A stretch of 64,000 bases of DNA from Metabacillus malikii (GTDB lineage: Bacteria; Bacillota; Bacilli; Bacillales; Bacillaceae): assembly GCF_030813355.1 (NCBI RefSeq), contig NZ_JAUSUD010000011.1, forward strand, positions 62,001 to 126,000, read 5' to 3'. The notes below the pieces were generated by a model that saw nothing but the letters and a program-made list of their open reading frames with translations, made no database searches and had not been told where the DNA came from. Positions 26,706 to 35,792 of the stretch are shown here, one piece after another. How positions within the stretch are numbered: the stretch's first letter is position 1; each line of letters begins with the position of its first letter. The position numbers were made by a program, and so were the translations under genes.

Positions 26706-26734
26706 TTGACTGACAATAGTGATAACGGTATAAT
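26706..26734 (+). promoter_or_regulatory. Sigma-A promoter of speA
   Basis: TTGACT (26706-26711), 17-bp spacer, TATAAT (26729-26734). This is close to consensus and gives a leader of about 80 bases before the speA start. Confidence 0.75.
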
Positions 26735-26819
26735 TCATTTGTTTTATGACATATACTATTCGACATAAACAAACAATTATTTTGTATTCTATATACTTTT
26801 ATAAAGAAGGTGGAAATAT

Positions 26820-28289
26820 TTGTCTCAACATGAAACACCGTTGTTCACTGGCTTAGTAGAGCATGCAAAGCAAAATCCTATCCAATTTCATATACCCGGA
26901 CATAAAAAAGGTGCCGGTATTGATCCAGACTTTCGTCAATTTATTGGTGACAACGCTCTCTCAATTGATTTAATTAATATTGGCCCATTAGATGATTTAC
27001 ACGCTCCAAAAGGAATGATAAAAAAAGCACAAGAATTAGCTGCAGAAGCATTTGGAGCTGACTATACATATTTCTCTGTACAAGGTACTAGCGGTGCGAT
27101 TATGACAATGGTGATGGCTGTTTGCGGCCCTGGGGATAAGATAATCGTACCTAGAAATGTTCATAAATCCGTTATGAGTGCGATTGTATTTTCCGGCGCT
27201 ACACCTATCTTCATTCACCCGGAAATTGATAAGGAAATTGGTATTTCCCATGGAATTACTACTGATTCTGTTGAAAAAGCATTAGAGCAGCATCCCGATG
27301 CTAAAGGAGTATTAGTTATTAACCCAACGTATTTCGGAGTTTCTGCAGATTTACAGAAGATCGTTGAAATAGCCCATTCCTATCAAGTTCCAGTATTAGT
27401 TGATGAGGCACATGGAGTACACATTCATTTCCATGAGGATTTGCCAATGAGTGCTATGCAAGCTGGTGCCGATATTGCTGCCACTAGTGTACATAAGCTT
27501 GGGGGGTCAATGACCCAAAGTTCCGTATTAAACGTTCGAAAAGGACTCGTTTCCCATCAACGTGTACAAAGCATCTTAAGTATGTTAACGACTACATCGA
27601 CATCTTATTTGCTCTTAGCCTCATTAGATGTAGCGAGAAAACAACTTGCGACTAAAGGTCATGAATTAATTAGTAAAACAATCGAGCTAGCAAATTATGC
27701 ACGTGACCAAATAAATAAAATGGATTCAATCTATTGTATAGGTGAGGAAATAATCGGTACAAGAGCAACACACGATTATGATCCGACAAAACTTATCATT
27801 CCGGTATATAAATTAGGGATTACAGGACATGACGTAGAGGTATGGCTTCGCGAAAATTATCGAATTGAAGTTGAAATGTCTGACCTTTATAATATTTTGT
27901 GTATTATTACACCAGGTGATACAAAGTCTGATATCGATGCACTTGTCAATGCTCTTCGTGAATTAACTACTGCTAGATTAAATAAAAAAGATGCATTAAA
28001 AACACGGATTTTGTTACCAAACATACCGGTCCTTGCTCTTACGCCAAGGGATGCTTTTTATTCTGAAACAGAAGTTATCCCATTAGAGGAATCTTCTGGA
28101 AGAATCATTGCAGAATTTATTATGGTCTATCCACCTGGAATTCCAATCTTTATCCCAGGCGAGATAATCTCTGAAGATAATTTATCATATATCATCGAAA
28201 ATCTTGAAGCGGGCTTGCCAGTTCAAGGACCTGAAGACCCATCATTAAAGATGATTCGAGTTATTAAAGAACATAAAGCTATTCGTTAA
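26820..28289 (+). CDS. speA: Arginine decarboxylase (Orn/Lys/Arg decarboxylase family)
   Basis: A 489-residue PLP-dependent decarboxylase, fold type I. It makes agmatine from arginine, the first step to spermidine in Bacillus. The PLP lysine is K226 in SVHKLGGSMTQSS; the cofactor Asp lies in VDEAHG (about 194-199), and the substrate face in FHIPGHKKGAG near the N-terminus. The C-terminal domain holds VYPPGIPIFIPGE. Bacillus paralogues (YaaO) look alike, so lysine decarboxylase specificity cannot be ruled out by sequence alone; the location between yktA and the pdh region favours SpeA. TTG start after GAAGGTGG. Confidence 0.9.
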   Translation: MSQHETPLFTGLVEHAKQNPIQFHIPGHKKGAGIDPDFRQFIGDNALSIDLINIGPLDDLHAPKGMIKKAQELAAEAFGADYTYFSVQGTSGAIMTMVMAVCGPGDKIIVPRNVHKSVMSAIVFSGATPIFIHPEIDKEIGISHGITTDSVEKALEQHPDAKGVLVINPTYFGVSADLQKIVEIAHSYQVPVLVDEAHGVHIHFHEDLPMSAMQAGADIAATSVHKLGGSMTQSSVLNVRKGLVSHQRVQSILSMLTTTSTSYLLLASLDVARKQLATKGHELISKTIELANYARDQINKMDSIYCIGEEIIGTRATHDYDPTKLIIPVYKLGITGHDVEVWLRENYRIEVEMSDLYNILCIITPGDTKSDIDALVNALRELTTARLNKKDALKTRILLPNIPVLALTPRDAFYSETEVIPLEESSGRIIAEFIMVYPPGIPIFIPGEIISEDNLSYIIENLEAGLPVQGPEDPSLKMIRVIKEHKAIR

Positions 28290-28308
28290 CTGGATTAATA
28301 TATAAAGA

Positions 28309-28338
28309 AACTGACCTGAAAAAAGGTCAGTTTTTTTG
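28309..28338 (+). terminator. Terminator of speA
   Basis: AACTGACCT / AGGTCAGTT stem with a GAAAAA loop and eight T. Confidence 0.88.
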
Positions 28339-28397
28339 TTTTTGGAAGTTGATTTCATAATACTATATATTTAGTAGATATGATTATTTTAACTATT

Positions 28398-28770
28398 GGT
28401 TGTTTCCTTAAAGATTTTGGTTTTTAACGAACTTTCTAAAGGTTTGTTGGAGTTGATTGTAAGACTCCTGCGGGATGCGTGGGAGAAGTGAGACGTGAGC
28501 AGGCGTTTACGCATAAGGAGATCGATAAGCGTAGGGAGTTTGCCCATCGACTACAAACTAGAGACGCGCATCAAATAAGACTACAGGAATCACTGTGATA
28601 TATAGCATCGATGATGACTTATCGTTGGGAGATGACTAGAAGGCTGGTATCGGGTAGCCGCAAGGAGCTATGAGGCTCAGCACCCCCGCCGCTATTGCTG
28701 AGTACTGCAAAAGGAGACAAACCCTAAACGATACCTCAATAAAACGCAACAATGTTAACGAAAATAGCCT
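28398..28770 (+). repeat. MITE-like repeat (family A), long copy
   Basis: A 373-bp element with the family's left end (AAAGATTTTGGTTTTT), GACTCCTGCGGGATGCGTGG core, GAGACGTGAGCAGGCGTTTACGC-type segment and right end (AACAATGTTAACGAAAATAGCC). It shares an extra internal segment (ATCGATGATGACTTATCGT) with the copy at 54293-54670 that the 4884 copy lacks. It fills most of the 599-bp gap before the next gene. Confidence 0.72.
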
Positions 28771-28888
28771 AATTTTTAAACAGGTAAACAAATCCAAAAC
28801 TTGATTATTTTTCATTAATTTTGAAGTTGATTTATGTTATTATGAGCGATGGAGTTATATAATCAGCTTTTAGAAAGGGAGAAAATCA

Positions 28889-29209
28889 TTGAAAATTCAC
28901 TTAGTTATTTTTGTATCATCCACAAAAGAACCTACTGTTGGAAAAACACTCATTAAAACACTTGAATCAAATATTCGCCCAGTTAGAGGTGATATAATAG
29001 ACGATTCAGGATTTCATCCGGAATATCACAATGGTTACGAAGTTGTAAAATGTACTCTGAAATATGATACAAACGAGTGCTTCGTATCTCTTGCCCCACT
29101 AGTTTTAGAAAAAGAAGATATCGAGTTACATACATATATTGACAGACTAAAAGAGCATGAATGGAGAATTGTTACAAAAGAAGAACTAATAAAAAATGAA
29201 ACAAATTAA
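28889..29209 (+). CDS. Hypothetical protein
   Basis: A 106-residue protein opening MKIHLVIFVSSTKEPTVGKT. I do not recognise a family with confidence. It has a hydrophobic first strand without a signal peptide, alternating charged and hydrophobic residues suggesting an alpha/beta fold, and the segment H-P-E-Y-H-N-G-Y-E-V-V-K-C-T-L. TTG start about 8 bases after AAGGGAG. It lies between a family A repeat and a family B hairpin and appears monocistronic. Codon use looks like its neighbours. Confidence 0.65.
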   Translation: MKIHLVIFVSSTKEPTVGKTLIKTLESNIRPVRGDIIDDSGFHPEYHNGYEVVKCTLKYDTNECFVSLAPLVLEKEDIELHTYIDRLKEHEWRIVTKEELIKNETN

Positions 29210-29232
29210 ATGCGCTACTTGAACTAACATCG

Positions 29233-29315
29233 AAAGAGGATGACTCATAATAAAAATCAAGACTCACCCACATTCTACTGCTTGGGGGGCAAAATCTTGT
29301 TAAGTCATCCTCTTT
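29233..29315. terminator. Family B hairpin after the 28889 gene
   Basis: AAAGAGGATGACT (29233-29245) and AGTCATCCTCTTT (29303-29315), a 13-bp perfect stem with a 57-base loop. It could end the 28889 gene (+) and also the SR1 transcript (-). Confidence 0.6.
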
Positions 29316-29470
29316 GTCATATTTAAGAACCCATGTTATAGTATCAATCTTAACAAATAATCATCAATTATTATGTTGATTTACTCCCCTTATGTGCCGA
29401 CGAACTCTACACTTTTTACCTGGTAACCTTTACAATGCAGAAATGGGCAAGCTTATTTAAATAGGACTCT

Positions 29471-29602
29471 TCAACCTTTTTCTCGTCTATCCTTCTCCTT
29501 ACAACAATTAGGGTGATTACATTTCCCATAAAAAGTTGTTACCTTCTCATTTTCAAAATGTCCGATAGTTGAATTACATTGTTGACAAATGATCGTTCCC
29601 AT
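29471..29602 (-). CDS. sr1P: SR1P, small peptide encoded by the SR1 dual-function RNA
   Basis: A 43-residue peptide starting MGTIICQQCNSTIGHFENEK. It matches the SR1P family: the MGTI-C-x-x-C start, the FE.EKVT..YG core and a distal Cys group (C28, C33, C34). In B. subtilis SR1P binds the glycolytic enzyme GapA and promotes its interaction with RNase J1. The start is ATG 29600-29602, 7 bases after TGGGGT; another ATG two codons upstream is only 1 base from that site. The position between speA and the pdh region is the same as for B. subtilis sr1. The C-terminal 10 residues (KEKDRREKG) are longer and more charged than I recall for B. subtilis. Confidence 0.85.
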   Translation of the reverse strand: MGTIICQQCNSTIGHFENEKVTTFYGKCNHPNCCKEKDRREKG

Positions 29603-29639
29603 TTTCATACCCCATTTCACTTTTTTTCAACCATTAACT

Positions 29640-29654
29640 TTGAAAGCGCTTGAA
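29640..29654. promoter_or_regulatory. cre-like CcpA site
   Basis: TTGAAAGCGCTTGAA matches most of the cre consensus (WTGNAARCGNWWNCA), failing near the 3' end. It lies just downstream of the predicted sr1 start, where CcpA would act as a roadblock. SR1 of B. subtilis is repressed during glycolytic growth, mainly by CcpN and partly by CcpA. Confidence 0.5.
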
Positions 29655-29669
29655 TTAATACTTTACAAT

Positions 29670-29698
29670 ATCATATGAACGTTTTCTTAGCGTAAGAA
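29670..29698 (-). promoter_or_regulatory. Candidate sigma-A promoter of sr1
   Basis: On the minus strand, TTCTTA (29698-29693), 17-bp spacer, TATGAT (29675-29670). Confidence 0.5.
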
Positions 29699-29791
29699 CT
29701 ATATAAACTGTACCTTTTCTTCTTTTTCTTCATGGAATTTATATATATGCGTTACAGCTAGATTAAGGATATACAATTTTTACATCTGATG

Positions 29792-29818
29792 GTTTTGTAC
29801 GCCTTTGTAATGGGGTAA
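29792..29818 (+). promoter_or_regulatory. Possible sigma-B promoter of the BCCT gene
   Basis: GTTTTG, 15-bp spacer, GGGTAA resembles the sigma-B pattern GTTTAA-N13-15-GGGTAT. Osmolyte transporter genes in B. subtilis are partly sigma-B controlled. The leader would be about 70 bases. Confidence 0.35.
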
Positions 29819-29893
29819 GGTTATTAAATAGTATAGATTAAGCTATATTGAATCAACCTATAGATAGCATTCCGTGTTAAGGAGGAAAAAATT

Positions 29894-31408
29894 TTGCAAA
29901 AGTACACTTCTGTTTTCATTTTATCTGTTATCATTACTTCTATTTTTATTATTTGGGGGTTAATACCTGAGAGTGTATTACCTTATGGAAACTTAAATCA
30001 TGTTACATCTGTTATTCAAGCCTTTATAATCGAAAAATTTGGATGGTTCTATTTACTAACCGCTACCTTCTTTCTTATTTTCGCTTTAAGTTTAATTTTC
30101 TCTAAATATGGGAAGATAAAGCTTGGTCAAGATTCAGATGAACCAGAATATTCTTATCTCTCTTGGTTTGCAATGTTATTTAGTGCAGGAATGGGAATTG
30201 GTTTAGTTTTTTGGGGTGTTTCAGAACCAATATTTCACTATAGTGCCCCTCCTGTAGGTGAAGGCTATACAGGACAATCTGGTAGAGATGCAATTAGATA
30301 TTCATTTTTCCACTGGGGTTTACACCCTTGGGCTATATATTCCACTATAGCCTTAGCATTAGCATATTTTACATTTCGCAAGGAACAAAATGGTGTTACA
30401 AGCAACATTTTACGTCCATTATTCGGTGAGAGAGTTGATGGAAATCTCGGCATTCTAATAAACTTTATCGCTGTATTTGCGACTGTCTTTGGTGTTGCTA
30501 CTTCTTTAGGGTTCGGTGCAGCACAAATCTCTGGGGGATTATCGTATTTAACTCCAATCGATAATAGCATTCAAACACAGTTGATCATCATACTGGTGGT
30601 AACGATTTTATATATGTTATCTGCCCAAACAGGGTTAAATAAAGGAATAAGATACTTAAGTAACTTAAATGTAATCCTAGCCTTTTCACTAATGTTATTT
30701 CTTTTATTTACAGGACCTACAAATTTCATTATGGATTTATTTACAACATCATTAGGAAGTTACCTACAAAATCTTCCTTCAATGAGTTTTAAAATGACAC
30801 CATTCCAAACAGAAAATACATGGGTTCAGGATTGGACAATTTTTTATTGGGCATGGTGGATTTCATGGGCCCCATTCGTTGGAACATTTATTGCGAGAAT
30901 TTCCAAAGGTAGAACAATCAAAGAATTTGTTATTGGCGTATTAGCTGTACCGACTGTATTCGGTGCACTCTGGTTTTCTGTATTTGGAGGTTCGGCCATT
31001 TTTTTAGATTTTATGGAAGGAGCGCCAATCGTTGATATAGTTAACGAACAAGGTCAGGAGGTTGCTCTTTTTGCAGTATTAGACCATTTCCCTTTAGGAA
31101 CAGTAATGTCTATTATCGCTATATTTCTTATTACGACTTTCTTTATAACTTCTGCGGATTCAGCTACATTCGTTTTAGGAATGCAAACTACAAATGGATT
31201 ATTAAATCCTCCTAAAAAAATCACCTTTATATGGGGGGTTATCCAGTCTGCTTCTGCAGCAATTTTACTTACTGCCGGAGGCCTAGATGCACTGCAAACA
31301 TCGGCAATAATTGCCGCCTTGCCATTTGCAGTCATTATGATTTTGATGGTATTCTCTTTATTAAAATCATTGCAAGAAGAAACAAAGCCAAAAAGACAAA
31401 ATAAGTAA
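29894..31408 (+). CDS. BCCT-family glycine betaine transporter (OpuD/BetL-like)
   Basis: A 504-residue sodium-coupled transporter with twelve predicted helices. The sodium-binding/unwound helix motif GMGIGLVFWGVSEP lies near residue 97, and the tryptophan-rich substrate box FYWAWWISWAPFVGTFIARIS near 315. A further G-x-x-x-S-x-D-S-A-T-F segment in helix 10 fits the family. It imports glycine betaine or related osmoprotectants. OpuD is the closest Bacillus type by length, but choline or ectoine as substrates cannot be excluded. TTG start 8 bases after AGGAGG. It is an insertion relative to the B. subtilis speA-pdh interval. Confidence 0.9.
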   Translation: MQKYTSVFILSVIITSIFIIWGLIPESVLPYGNLNHVTSVIQAFIIEKFGWFYLLTATFFLIFALSLIFSKYGKIKLGQDSDEPEYSYLSWFAMLFSAGMGIGLVFWGVSEPIFHYSAPPVGEGYTGQSGRDAIRYSFFHWGLHPWAIYSTIALALAYFTFRKEQNGVTSNILRPLFGERVDGNLGILINFIAVFATVFGVATSLGFGAAQISGGLSYLTPIDNSIQTQLIIILVVTILYMLSAQTGLNKGIRYLSNLNVILAFSLMLFLLFTGPTNFIMDLFTTSLGSYLQNLPSMSFKMTPFQTENTWVQDWTIFYWAWWISWAPFVGTFIARISKGRTIKEFVIGVLAVPTVFGALWFSVFGGSAIFLDFMEGAPIVDIVNEQGQEVALFAVLDHFPLGTVMSIIAIFLITTFFITSADSATFVLGMQTTNGLLNPPKKITFIWGVIQSASAAILLTAGGLDALQTSAIIAALPFAVIMILMVFSLLKSLQEETKPKRQNK

Positions 31409-31527
31409 TGGTGACTCAAGACTCAAGTGTTAAAAACTTCAATCACAGTATATAACTTAATTGTAATATGCATTAAGTTTACTAAGCTTGTTTGCAAGGA
31501 GCGACACTATGAGTCACCTTCATTACA
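31404..31527 (+). terminator. Long-loop hairpin (family B) after the BCCT gene
   Basis: GTAATGGTGACTCA (31405-31418) pairs imperfectly with TGAGTCACCTTCATTAC (31510-31526). The loop is about 90 bases. It overlaps the BCCT stop codon. Confidence 0.5.
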
Positions 31528-31578
31528 TTTGAATACTCGGCCTGTGGGAACTGTACAATTTGTTTTGTCAAACTACTA

Positions 31579-31827
31579 TTAAACAAATATGTAATTATAA
31601 AGTTCTCTGCCGAGCATAAAGCAGAATAAACTTACTATCGATACAGCAAATGCTTTTCTTCTAGTTTTCAATAATTTAAACGCAATTAAGTAAGCTAAAT
31701 AAAAAAAGATTCCGAACAGTATAGCTTTTGAGATATGACCATCCTTCTTTGATAACCACCCTACCACACTATAACCACTCCATAATATAAGATGGTAACA
31801 ATATACTACGAACCAATATACCCTCAT
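31579..31827 (-). CDS. Small membrane protein, unknown function
   Basis: An 82-residue protein beginning MRVYWFVVYCYHLILWSGYS with three predicted membrane helices (2-24, 34-54 and 59-78). No family recognised. The start is ATG 31825-31827, directly preceded by a purine-rich stretch (GGAGGGGAGAAGGTGG). A longer in-frame version would place this ribosome site inside the coding region. It stands alone between the BCCT gene and slp. Confidence 0.6.
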   Translation of the reverse strand: MRVYWFVVYCYHLILWSGYSVVGWLSKKDGHISKAILFGIFFYLAYLIAFKLLKTRRKAFAVSIVSLFCFMLGRELYNYIFV

Positions 31828-32323
31828 ACCACCTTCTCCCCTCCACTTTTCTAAAAGTGTATGCTTTTTTCTTGCACTACATCCCACTTAATCGATATTT
31901 TTGACTTCATACATCTGCTCAATCAAAGACTTTTCTTACCATCATAATTTAGGTTAATTGAACGAACAAATTCATCTCACGGGATGCTAGATTTTAAATA
32001 AATTACAGAAGAGCCGTACAGAAGGGCAAATACTAATTAACACACAAAAATTCCTTCTAAGTGTCACTATTGGACAAGGGCCTCATCAAGACAGAAAACT
32101 GCAGCGATAGTTTTCCAAAAAAGTTTTTTCATAAGACAATTATTCATTATTTCTTATATATTTTTCATTTATGTAACAAATGGATGACATAAGGAAGATT
32201 ATACAAATATTATGATAAAATAGGTTTAATTTAACATACAAATCTGTGTTTTTAGACGTTAAGACACGAAATTATATAATTATATTTACCTAATTACAAT
32301 ATTCAAAAAAGAGGTGGGCAACG
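31828..32323. other. Intergenic region before slp
   Basis: 496 bp of AT-rich sequence with no ORF that has a ribosome site, no clear repeat and no strong promoter match. Nothing identifiable. Confidence 0.5.
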
Positions 32324-32707
32324 GTGAAACGATCAATACTCATTGCCTTCATAATACCAATTTTCATATTATCTTCTTGTGAGAATAGTTTCGTTACAAA
32401 AAAAGAGCAAGTCAATCATTCCATTGAGGATAAACAGATTATTTTTTTCTCTGACAATGAGAACATTGATCAAGAAGCGGTCTATTATGATGCGTTACTC
32501 GCAATAAAAAATGATTATCCGAAAGAATTTAAAAACATGAAAGTTATCTTTGAAAAAGAAAAAAAGTACAGTAAGCTATATGAGATTGATGAATTCCCTT
32601 CTCTCATCGTTATCAAAAAGGATTTAGTAGTGGCTAAAGTAGAGGGAACATCTAAAACTAAGAATGATATAGTTCAAACAATTACACAAGCACTGTCAAC
32701 TCAATAA
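32324..32707 (+). CDS. slp: Slp-like small lipoprotein with redox-inactive thioredoxin-like fold
   Basis: A 127-residue lipoprotein: signal peptide ending in an LSSC lipobox (Cys19), then about 95 residues that read like a thioredoxin fold. The usual W-C-x-x-C is replaced by F-F-S-D-N-E-N, so it cannot be a thiol-disulfide enzyme, but the cis-proline strand is present (I-D-E-F-P-S-L-I-V-I). The location next to pdhD and the size agree with B. subtilis Slp, a small peptidoglycan-associated lipoprotein; the name rests on synteny. The fold is inference. GTG start 7 bases after GAGGTGGG. Confidence 0.7.
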   Translation: MKRSILIAFIIPIFILSSCENSFVTKKEQVNHSIEDKQIIFFSDNENIDQEAVYYDALLAIKNDYPKEFKNMKVIFEKEKKYSKLYEIDEFPSLIVIKKDLVVAKVEGTSKTKNDIVQTITQALSTQ

Positions 32708-32756
32708 ATAACATTGTCATAACTGTTCAAACATTTCATACTGAGACATAACGTAA

Positions 32757-32798
32757 AAAGCCCCTAAAAACGTGAATCATTGTTTCTAGGGGCTATTT
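32757..32798 (+). terminator. Terminator of slp
   Basis: AAAAAGCCCCTA / TAGGGGCTATTT stem with a loop of about 20 bases. Confidence 0.78.
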
Positions 32799-32885
32799 GT
32801 GTTGAATATGAATGTTGATCGGAGCTGACAAGAGAGAGCGCTTAACTCAAGTCAAGTATAAAAAAGCTACAATTTTAGGAGCGCA

Positions 32886-32936
32886 TAAAAAAAAGGTAAG
32901 ACTTATTGACTAATTTCGTCAACGTCTCACCTTTTC
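32886..32936 (-). terminator. Terminator of the pdh operon
   Basis: AAAAGGTGAGAC / GTCTTACCTTTT on the minus strand followed by eight T, 4 bp past the pdhD stop. Confidence 0.85.
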
Positions 32937-32939
32937 AAA

Positions 32940-34352
32940 TTATTTCACAATATGAATTGGGCTACCAATCGCAACTTCAGCAGCTTCCATTGTAATCTCA
33001 CCTAATGTAGGATGAGCATGGATTGTCATTGCAATATCTTCAGCAGTCATACCAGCTTCAATTGCTAATCCTAGTTCAGAAATCATATCTGAAGCACTTG
33101 GCCCAGCAATTTGAGCACCGATGACTAAGCCATCTTCTTTTCTTGTAACTAATTTTAGGAATCCATCAGATTCGTTTAATGATAGTGCACGACCATTTGC
33201 TGCAAATGGGAATTTAGAAGCAGTGACATCAAATCCTTCATCCTTCGCTTGCTTTTCTGTATAACCTACAGAAGCAAGTTCAGGTTCAGAGAAGACAACA
33301 GCAGGAATTGCAAGATAATCAATTTCAACTTTTTCTCCCGCAATTGCTTCAGCAGCAATTTTACCTTCATATGATGCTTTATGAGCTAATGGAGGACCTT
33401 CTACAATATCACCAATTGCATAAATATTAGAAACACTTGTACGGCATTGTTTATCAATTTTGATAATACCTCTGTCAGTCATTTCAACTCCAACTTGCTC
33501 TAAACCAAGCTCATCTGTGTTAGGACGACGTCCAACTGTTACTAATAAGTAATCAGCTTCAACTGATTTTTCTTCACCATTTACTTCAAATGTAACTTTC
33601 ACACCAGTATCAGACTCTTCTACACCTTTAGCCATTGCTTTAGTGAAGATTTCTACGTTGCCTTTTTTCTTAAGGTTACGTACAACCAGTGAGCTCATTT
33701 GCTTTTCAAAACCAGCAAGAATGTCGTCACCAGCTTCAATGAATGTTACTTCTGTACCGAAGTTTGCATAAGCCGTTCCAAGTTCTGTACCGATATATCC
33801 TGCACCGATCACTACTAGCTTCTTAGGAATTTCTTGTAGATTTAAAGCACCTGTTGAGTCTAAAACACGTTTAGAATATTTAAATGCAGGAATTTCAATT
33901 GGTCTTGAACCAGATGCGATAATAACATTTTTAAATTTATATGTTTGTGAGTTTTTCTCATCCATCACTTTAACAGTTTCATTATCAACAAAGTATGCTT
34001 CACCATAGACAACGTCAACTTTATTACCTTTTAGTAATCCAGCAACACCACCAGTTAGCTTCTTAACTACACCTTGCTTGAATTCTTGAACTTTAGAAAA
34101 GTCAACTGTTACATTATCAGCTTTAATCCCCATATCTTCGGAATGTTTTGCTGTTTCATAACGGTGACCAGCAGCGATTAGTGCTTTAGAAGGGATACAT
34201 CCAACGTTTAAGCATACGCCACCTAATGTTCCTTTTTCAACAACTGTAACTTTTTGTCCTAGTTGAGCAGCTCGAATTGCTGCAACGTATCCACCAGGAC
34301 CTGCTCCAATGACAAGAGTATCTGTTTCAATTGGGAAATCTCCAACTACCAT
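32940..34352 (-). CDS. pdhD: Dihydrolipoamide dehydrogenase (E3 of pyruvate dehydrogenase)
   Basis: A 470-residue flavoprotein that reoxidises dihydrolipoyl groups and reduces NAD+. FAD site VIGAGPGG (14-21), redox disulfide C47/C52 in [16 protein letters not shown] site [13 protein letters not shown] (about 180-192), second FAD motif IYAIGD, and the C-terminal catalytic His-Glu in HAHPTLGE. The ATG follows GGAGG that overlaps the end of pdhC, only 3 bp away. Shared use by 2-oxoglutarate dehydrogenase is normal in Bacillus. Confidence 0.97.
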   Translation of the reverse strand: MVVGDFPIETDTLVIGAGPGGYVAAIRAAQLGQKVTVVEKGTLGGVCLNVGCIPSKALIAAGHRYETAKHSEDMGIKADNVTVDFSKVQEFKQGVVKKLTGGVAGLLKGNKVDVVYGEAYFVDNETVKVMDEKNSQTYKFKNVIIASGSRPIEIPAFKYSKRVLDSTGALNLQEIPKKLVVIGAGYIGTELGTAYANFGTEVTFIEAGDDILAGFEKQMSSLVVRNLKKKGNVEIFTKAMAKGVEESDTGVKVTFEVNGEEKSVEADYLLVTVGRRPNTDELGLEQVGVEMTDRGIIKIDKQCRTSVSNIYAIGDIVEGPPLAHKASYEGKIAAEAIAGEKVEIDYLAIPAVVFSEPELASVGYTEKQAKDEGFDVTASKFPFAANGRALSLNESDGFLKLVTRKEDGLVIGAQIAGPSASDMISELGLAIEAGMTAEDIAMTIHAHPTLGEITMEAAEVAIGSPIHIVK

Positions 34353-34355
34353 CGA

Positions 34356-35636
34356 TTACGCCTCCATTAATATTAATTGTGGGTCATTTAATAAACGCTT
34401 AATATGGTTAAGAGCGTTTTGTGCTGTAGCACCATCAATCATTCTGTGGTCAAAGCTTAATGATAATGCAAGAACAGGTGCTACGACGATTTCACCGTCA
34501 CGTACAACAGGCTTCTCAGCGATACGACCAATTCCTAAAATAGCAACCTCTGGGTGATTGATAACTGGAGTAAACCATTGACCACCTGCAGAACCGATAT
34601 TAGAAATTGTACAAGAAGCACCTTTCATTTCGTTAGGAGCTAATTTACCATCACGTGCTTTTGTTGCAAGTCCGTTAATCTCATCTGAAATTTCAAACAC
34701 TGATTTACGTTCAGCATTTTTCACAACTGGTACAAGAAGACCTTTATCTGTATCTGCCGCAATACCAATGTTGTAGTAGTGTTTTTGTACAACTTCATCA
34801 GTGCTGTCATCAAGTGAAGTGTTTAGCACTGGATATTTTTTAAGCGCTGATGTAAGAGCTTTAACAACGTATGGTAGGTAAGTTAATTTAATTCCTTGGT
34901 CTGCAGCAACAGCTTTAAACTGTTTACGGTGTGCAACAAGGTTTGTAACATCAACTTCATCCATAAGCGTTACATGTGGTGCTGTATGCTTAGAGTTAAC
35001 CATTGCTTTTGCTATTGCTCTACGAATAGGGCTCATTTTTTCTCTAGTTTCAGGTAGGTCACCTTCTGGAATTGCTTGCGGTGTTGCAGCTTGTTTTTCT
35101 TCCTTAGCAGGTGTAGCTTCAGCAGCTTGTGATTGTGGTGCTCCACCTTGAAGATATGCATCAATATCTTCTTTTACAACACGACCATTTTTACCGCTAC
35201 CAGAAACAAGACGAATGTCAATATCTTTTTCACGAGCATATTTACGTACTGAAGGCATTGCAATCACACGTTTATCCGTGTCAACTTCCTCACTTGCGGG
35301 CGCTTGAGCAGCCTCAGCAGCAGGTGCCTTTTCTTCTTTAACTTCTTCTTTCGGTGCATCTTCTTCGTGATCACCTTTAAATTTTAAATCTTCATATCCA
35401 GGTGCGTCAAAAGTAATAATTGTTTGACCAACTGTTGCAACAGTACCCTCTTCAACATTTACTGCTGTAACAGTCCCTTTAACTGGTGAAGGGATTTCTA
35501 CAACAGCCTTATCGTTTTGTACTTCTGCTAGGACATCATCTTCTTCAACAGTGTCCCCTGCTTTAACGAACCATTTAACGATTTCACCCTCATGGATTCC
35601 TTCTCCGATATCAGGCAATTTAAATTCGAATGCCAA
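34356..35636 (-). CDS. pdhC: Dihydrolipoamide acetyltransferase (E2 of pyruvate dehydrogenase)
   Basis: A 426-residue protein with one lipoyl domain (1-78; lipoyl Lys43 in [13 protein letters not shown]), an Ala/Glu/Pro linker, a peripheral-subunit-binding domain (about 125-162, [18 protein letters not shown]), a second linker and the acetyltransferase core (about 200-426) with the catalytic [10 protein letters not shown]. It forms the complex core. It starts with TTG 7 bases after AAGGAGGT; the lipoyl domain starts immediately, confirming the site. It is separated from pdhB by 156 bp that holds a strong hairpin. Confidence 0.97.
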   Translation of the reverse strand: MAFEFKLPDIGEGIHEGEIVKWFVKAGDTVEEDDVLAEVQNDKAVVEIPSPVKGTVTAVNVEEGTVATVGQTIITFDAPGYEDLKFKGDHEEDAPKEEVKEEKAPAAEAAQAPASEEVDTDKRVIAMPSVRKYAREKDIDIRLVSGSGKNGRVVKEDIDAYLQGGAPQSQAAEATPAKEEKQAATPQAIPEGDLPETREKMSPIRRAIAKAMVNSKHTAPHVTLMDEVDVTNLVAHRKQFKAVAADQGIKLTYLPYVVKALTSALKKYPVLNTSLDDSTDEVVQKHYYNIGIAADTDKGLLVPVVKNAERKSVFEISDEINGLATKARDGKLAPNEMKGASCTISNIGSAGGQWFTPVINHPEVAILGIGRIAEKPVVRDGEIVVAPVLALSLSFDHRMIDGATAQNALNHIKRLLNDPQLILMEA

Positions 35637-35699
35637 ATCATTCGACCTCCTTAAAGTTTCAAGTGGGAGTTAATCCCTCACTTATTTGTGTTTAGACTT

Positions 35700-35753
35700 G
35701 TTTTTGTATGAATGGGGTTTGACCTAACATAGGTTTCCCATTCATACAAAAAC
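35700..35753 (-). promoter_or_regulatory. Intra-operon hairpin between pdhB and pdhC
   Basis: A perfect 17-bp stem (GTTTTTGTATGAATGGG and its complement) with a 20-base loop that has its own ACCT / AGGT pair. No T run follows, so it looks like an RNA-processing or stability hairpin rather than a simple terminator. Confidence 0.7.
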
Positions 35754-35792
35754 GATGTTAAAGGTAATTAAATATCTAGTATTGAAAATATA

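Larger units (their letters stand above)
29471..29663 (-). ncRNA. sr1: SR1-type dual-function small RNA (3' end not determined)
   Basis: In B. subtilis the SR1 RNA both encodes SR1P and base-pairs with ahrC mRNA. Here a plausible promoter at 29670-29698 gives a start near 29663 and a leader of about 60 bases before sr1P. The 3' end beyond 29471 is unclear; no classic terminator is seen until the hairpin at 29233-29315. The base-pairing function cannot be judged without the ahrC sequence. Confidence 0.55.
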
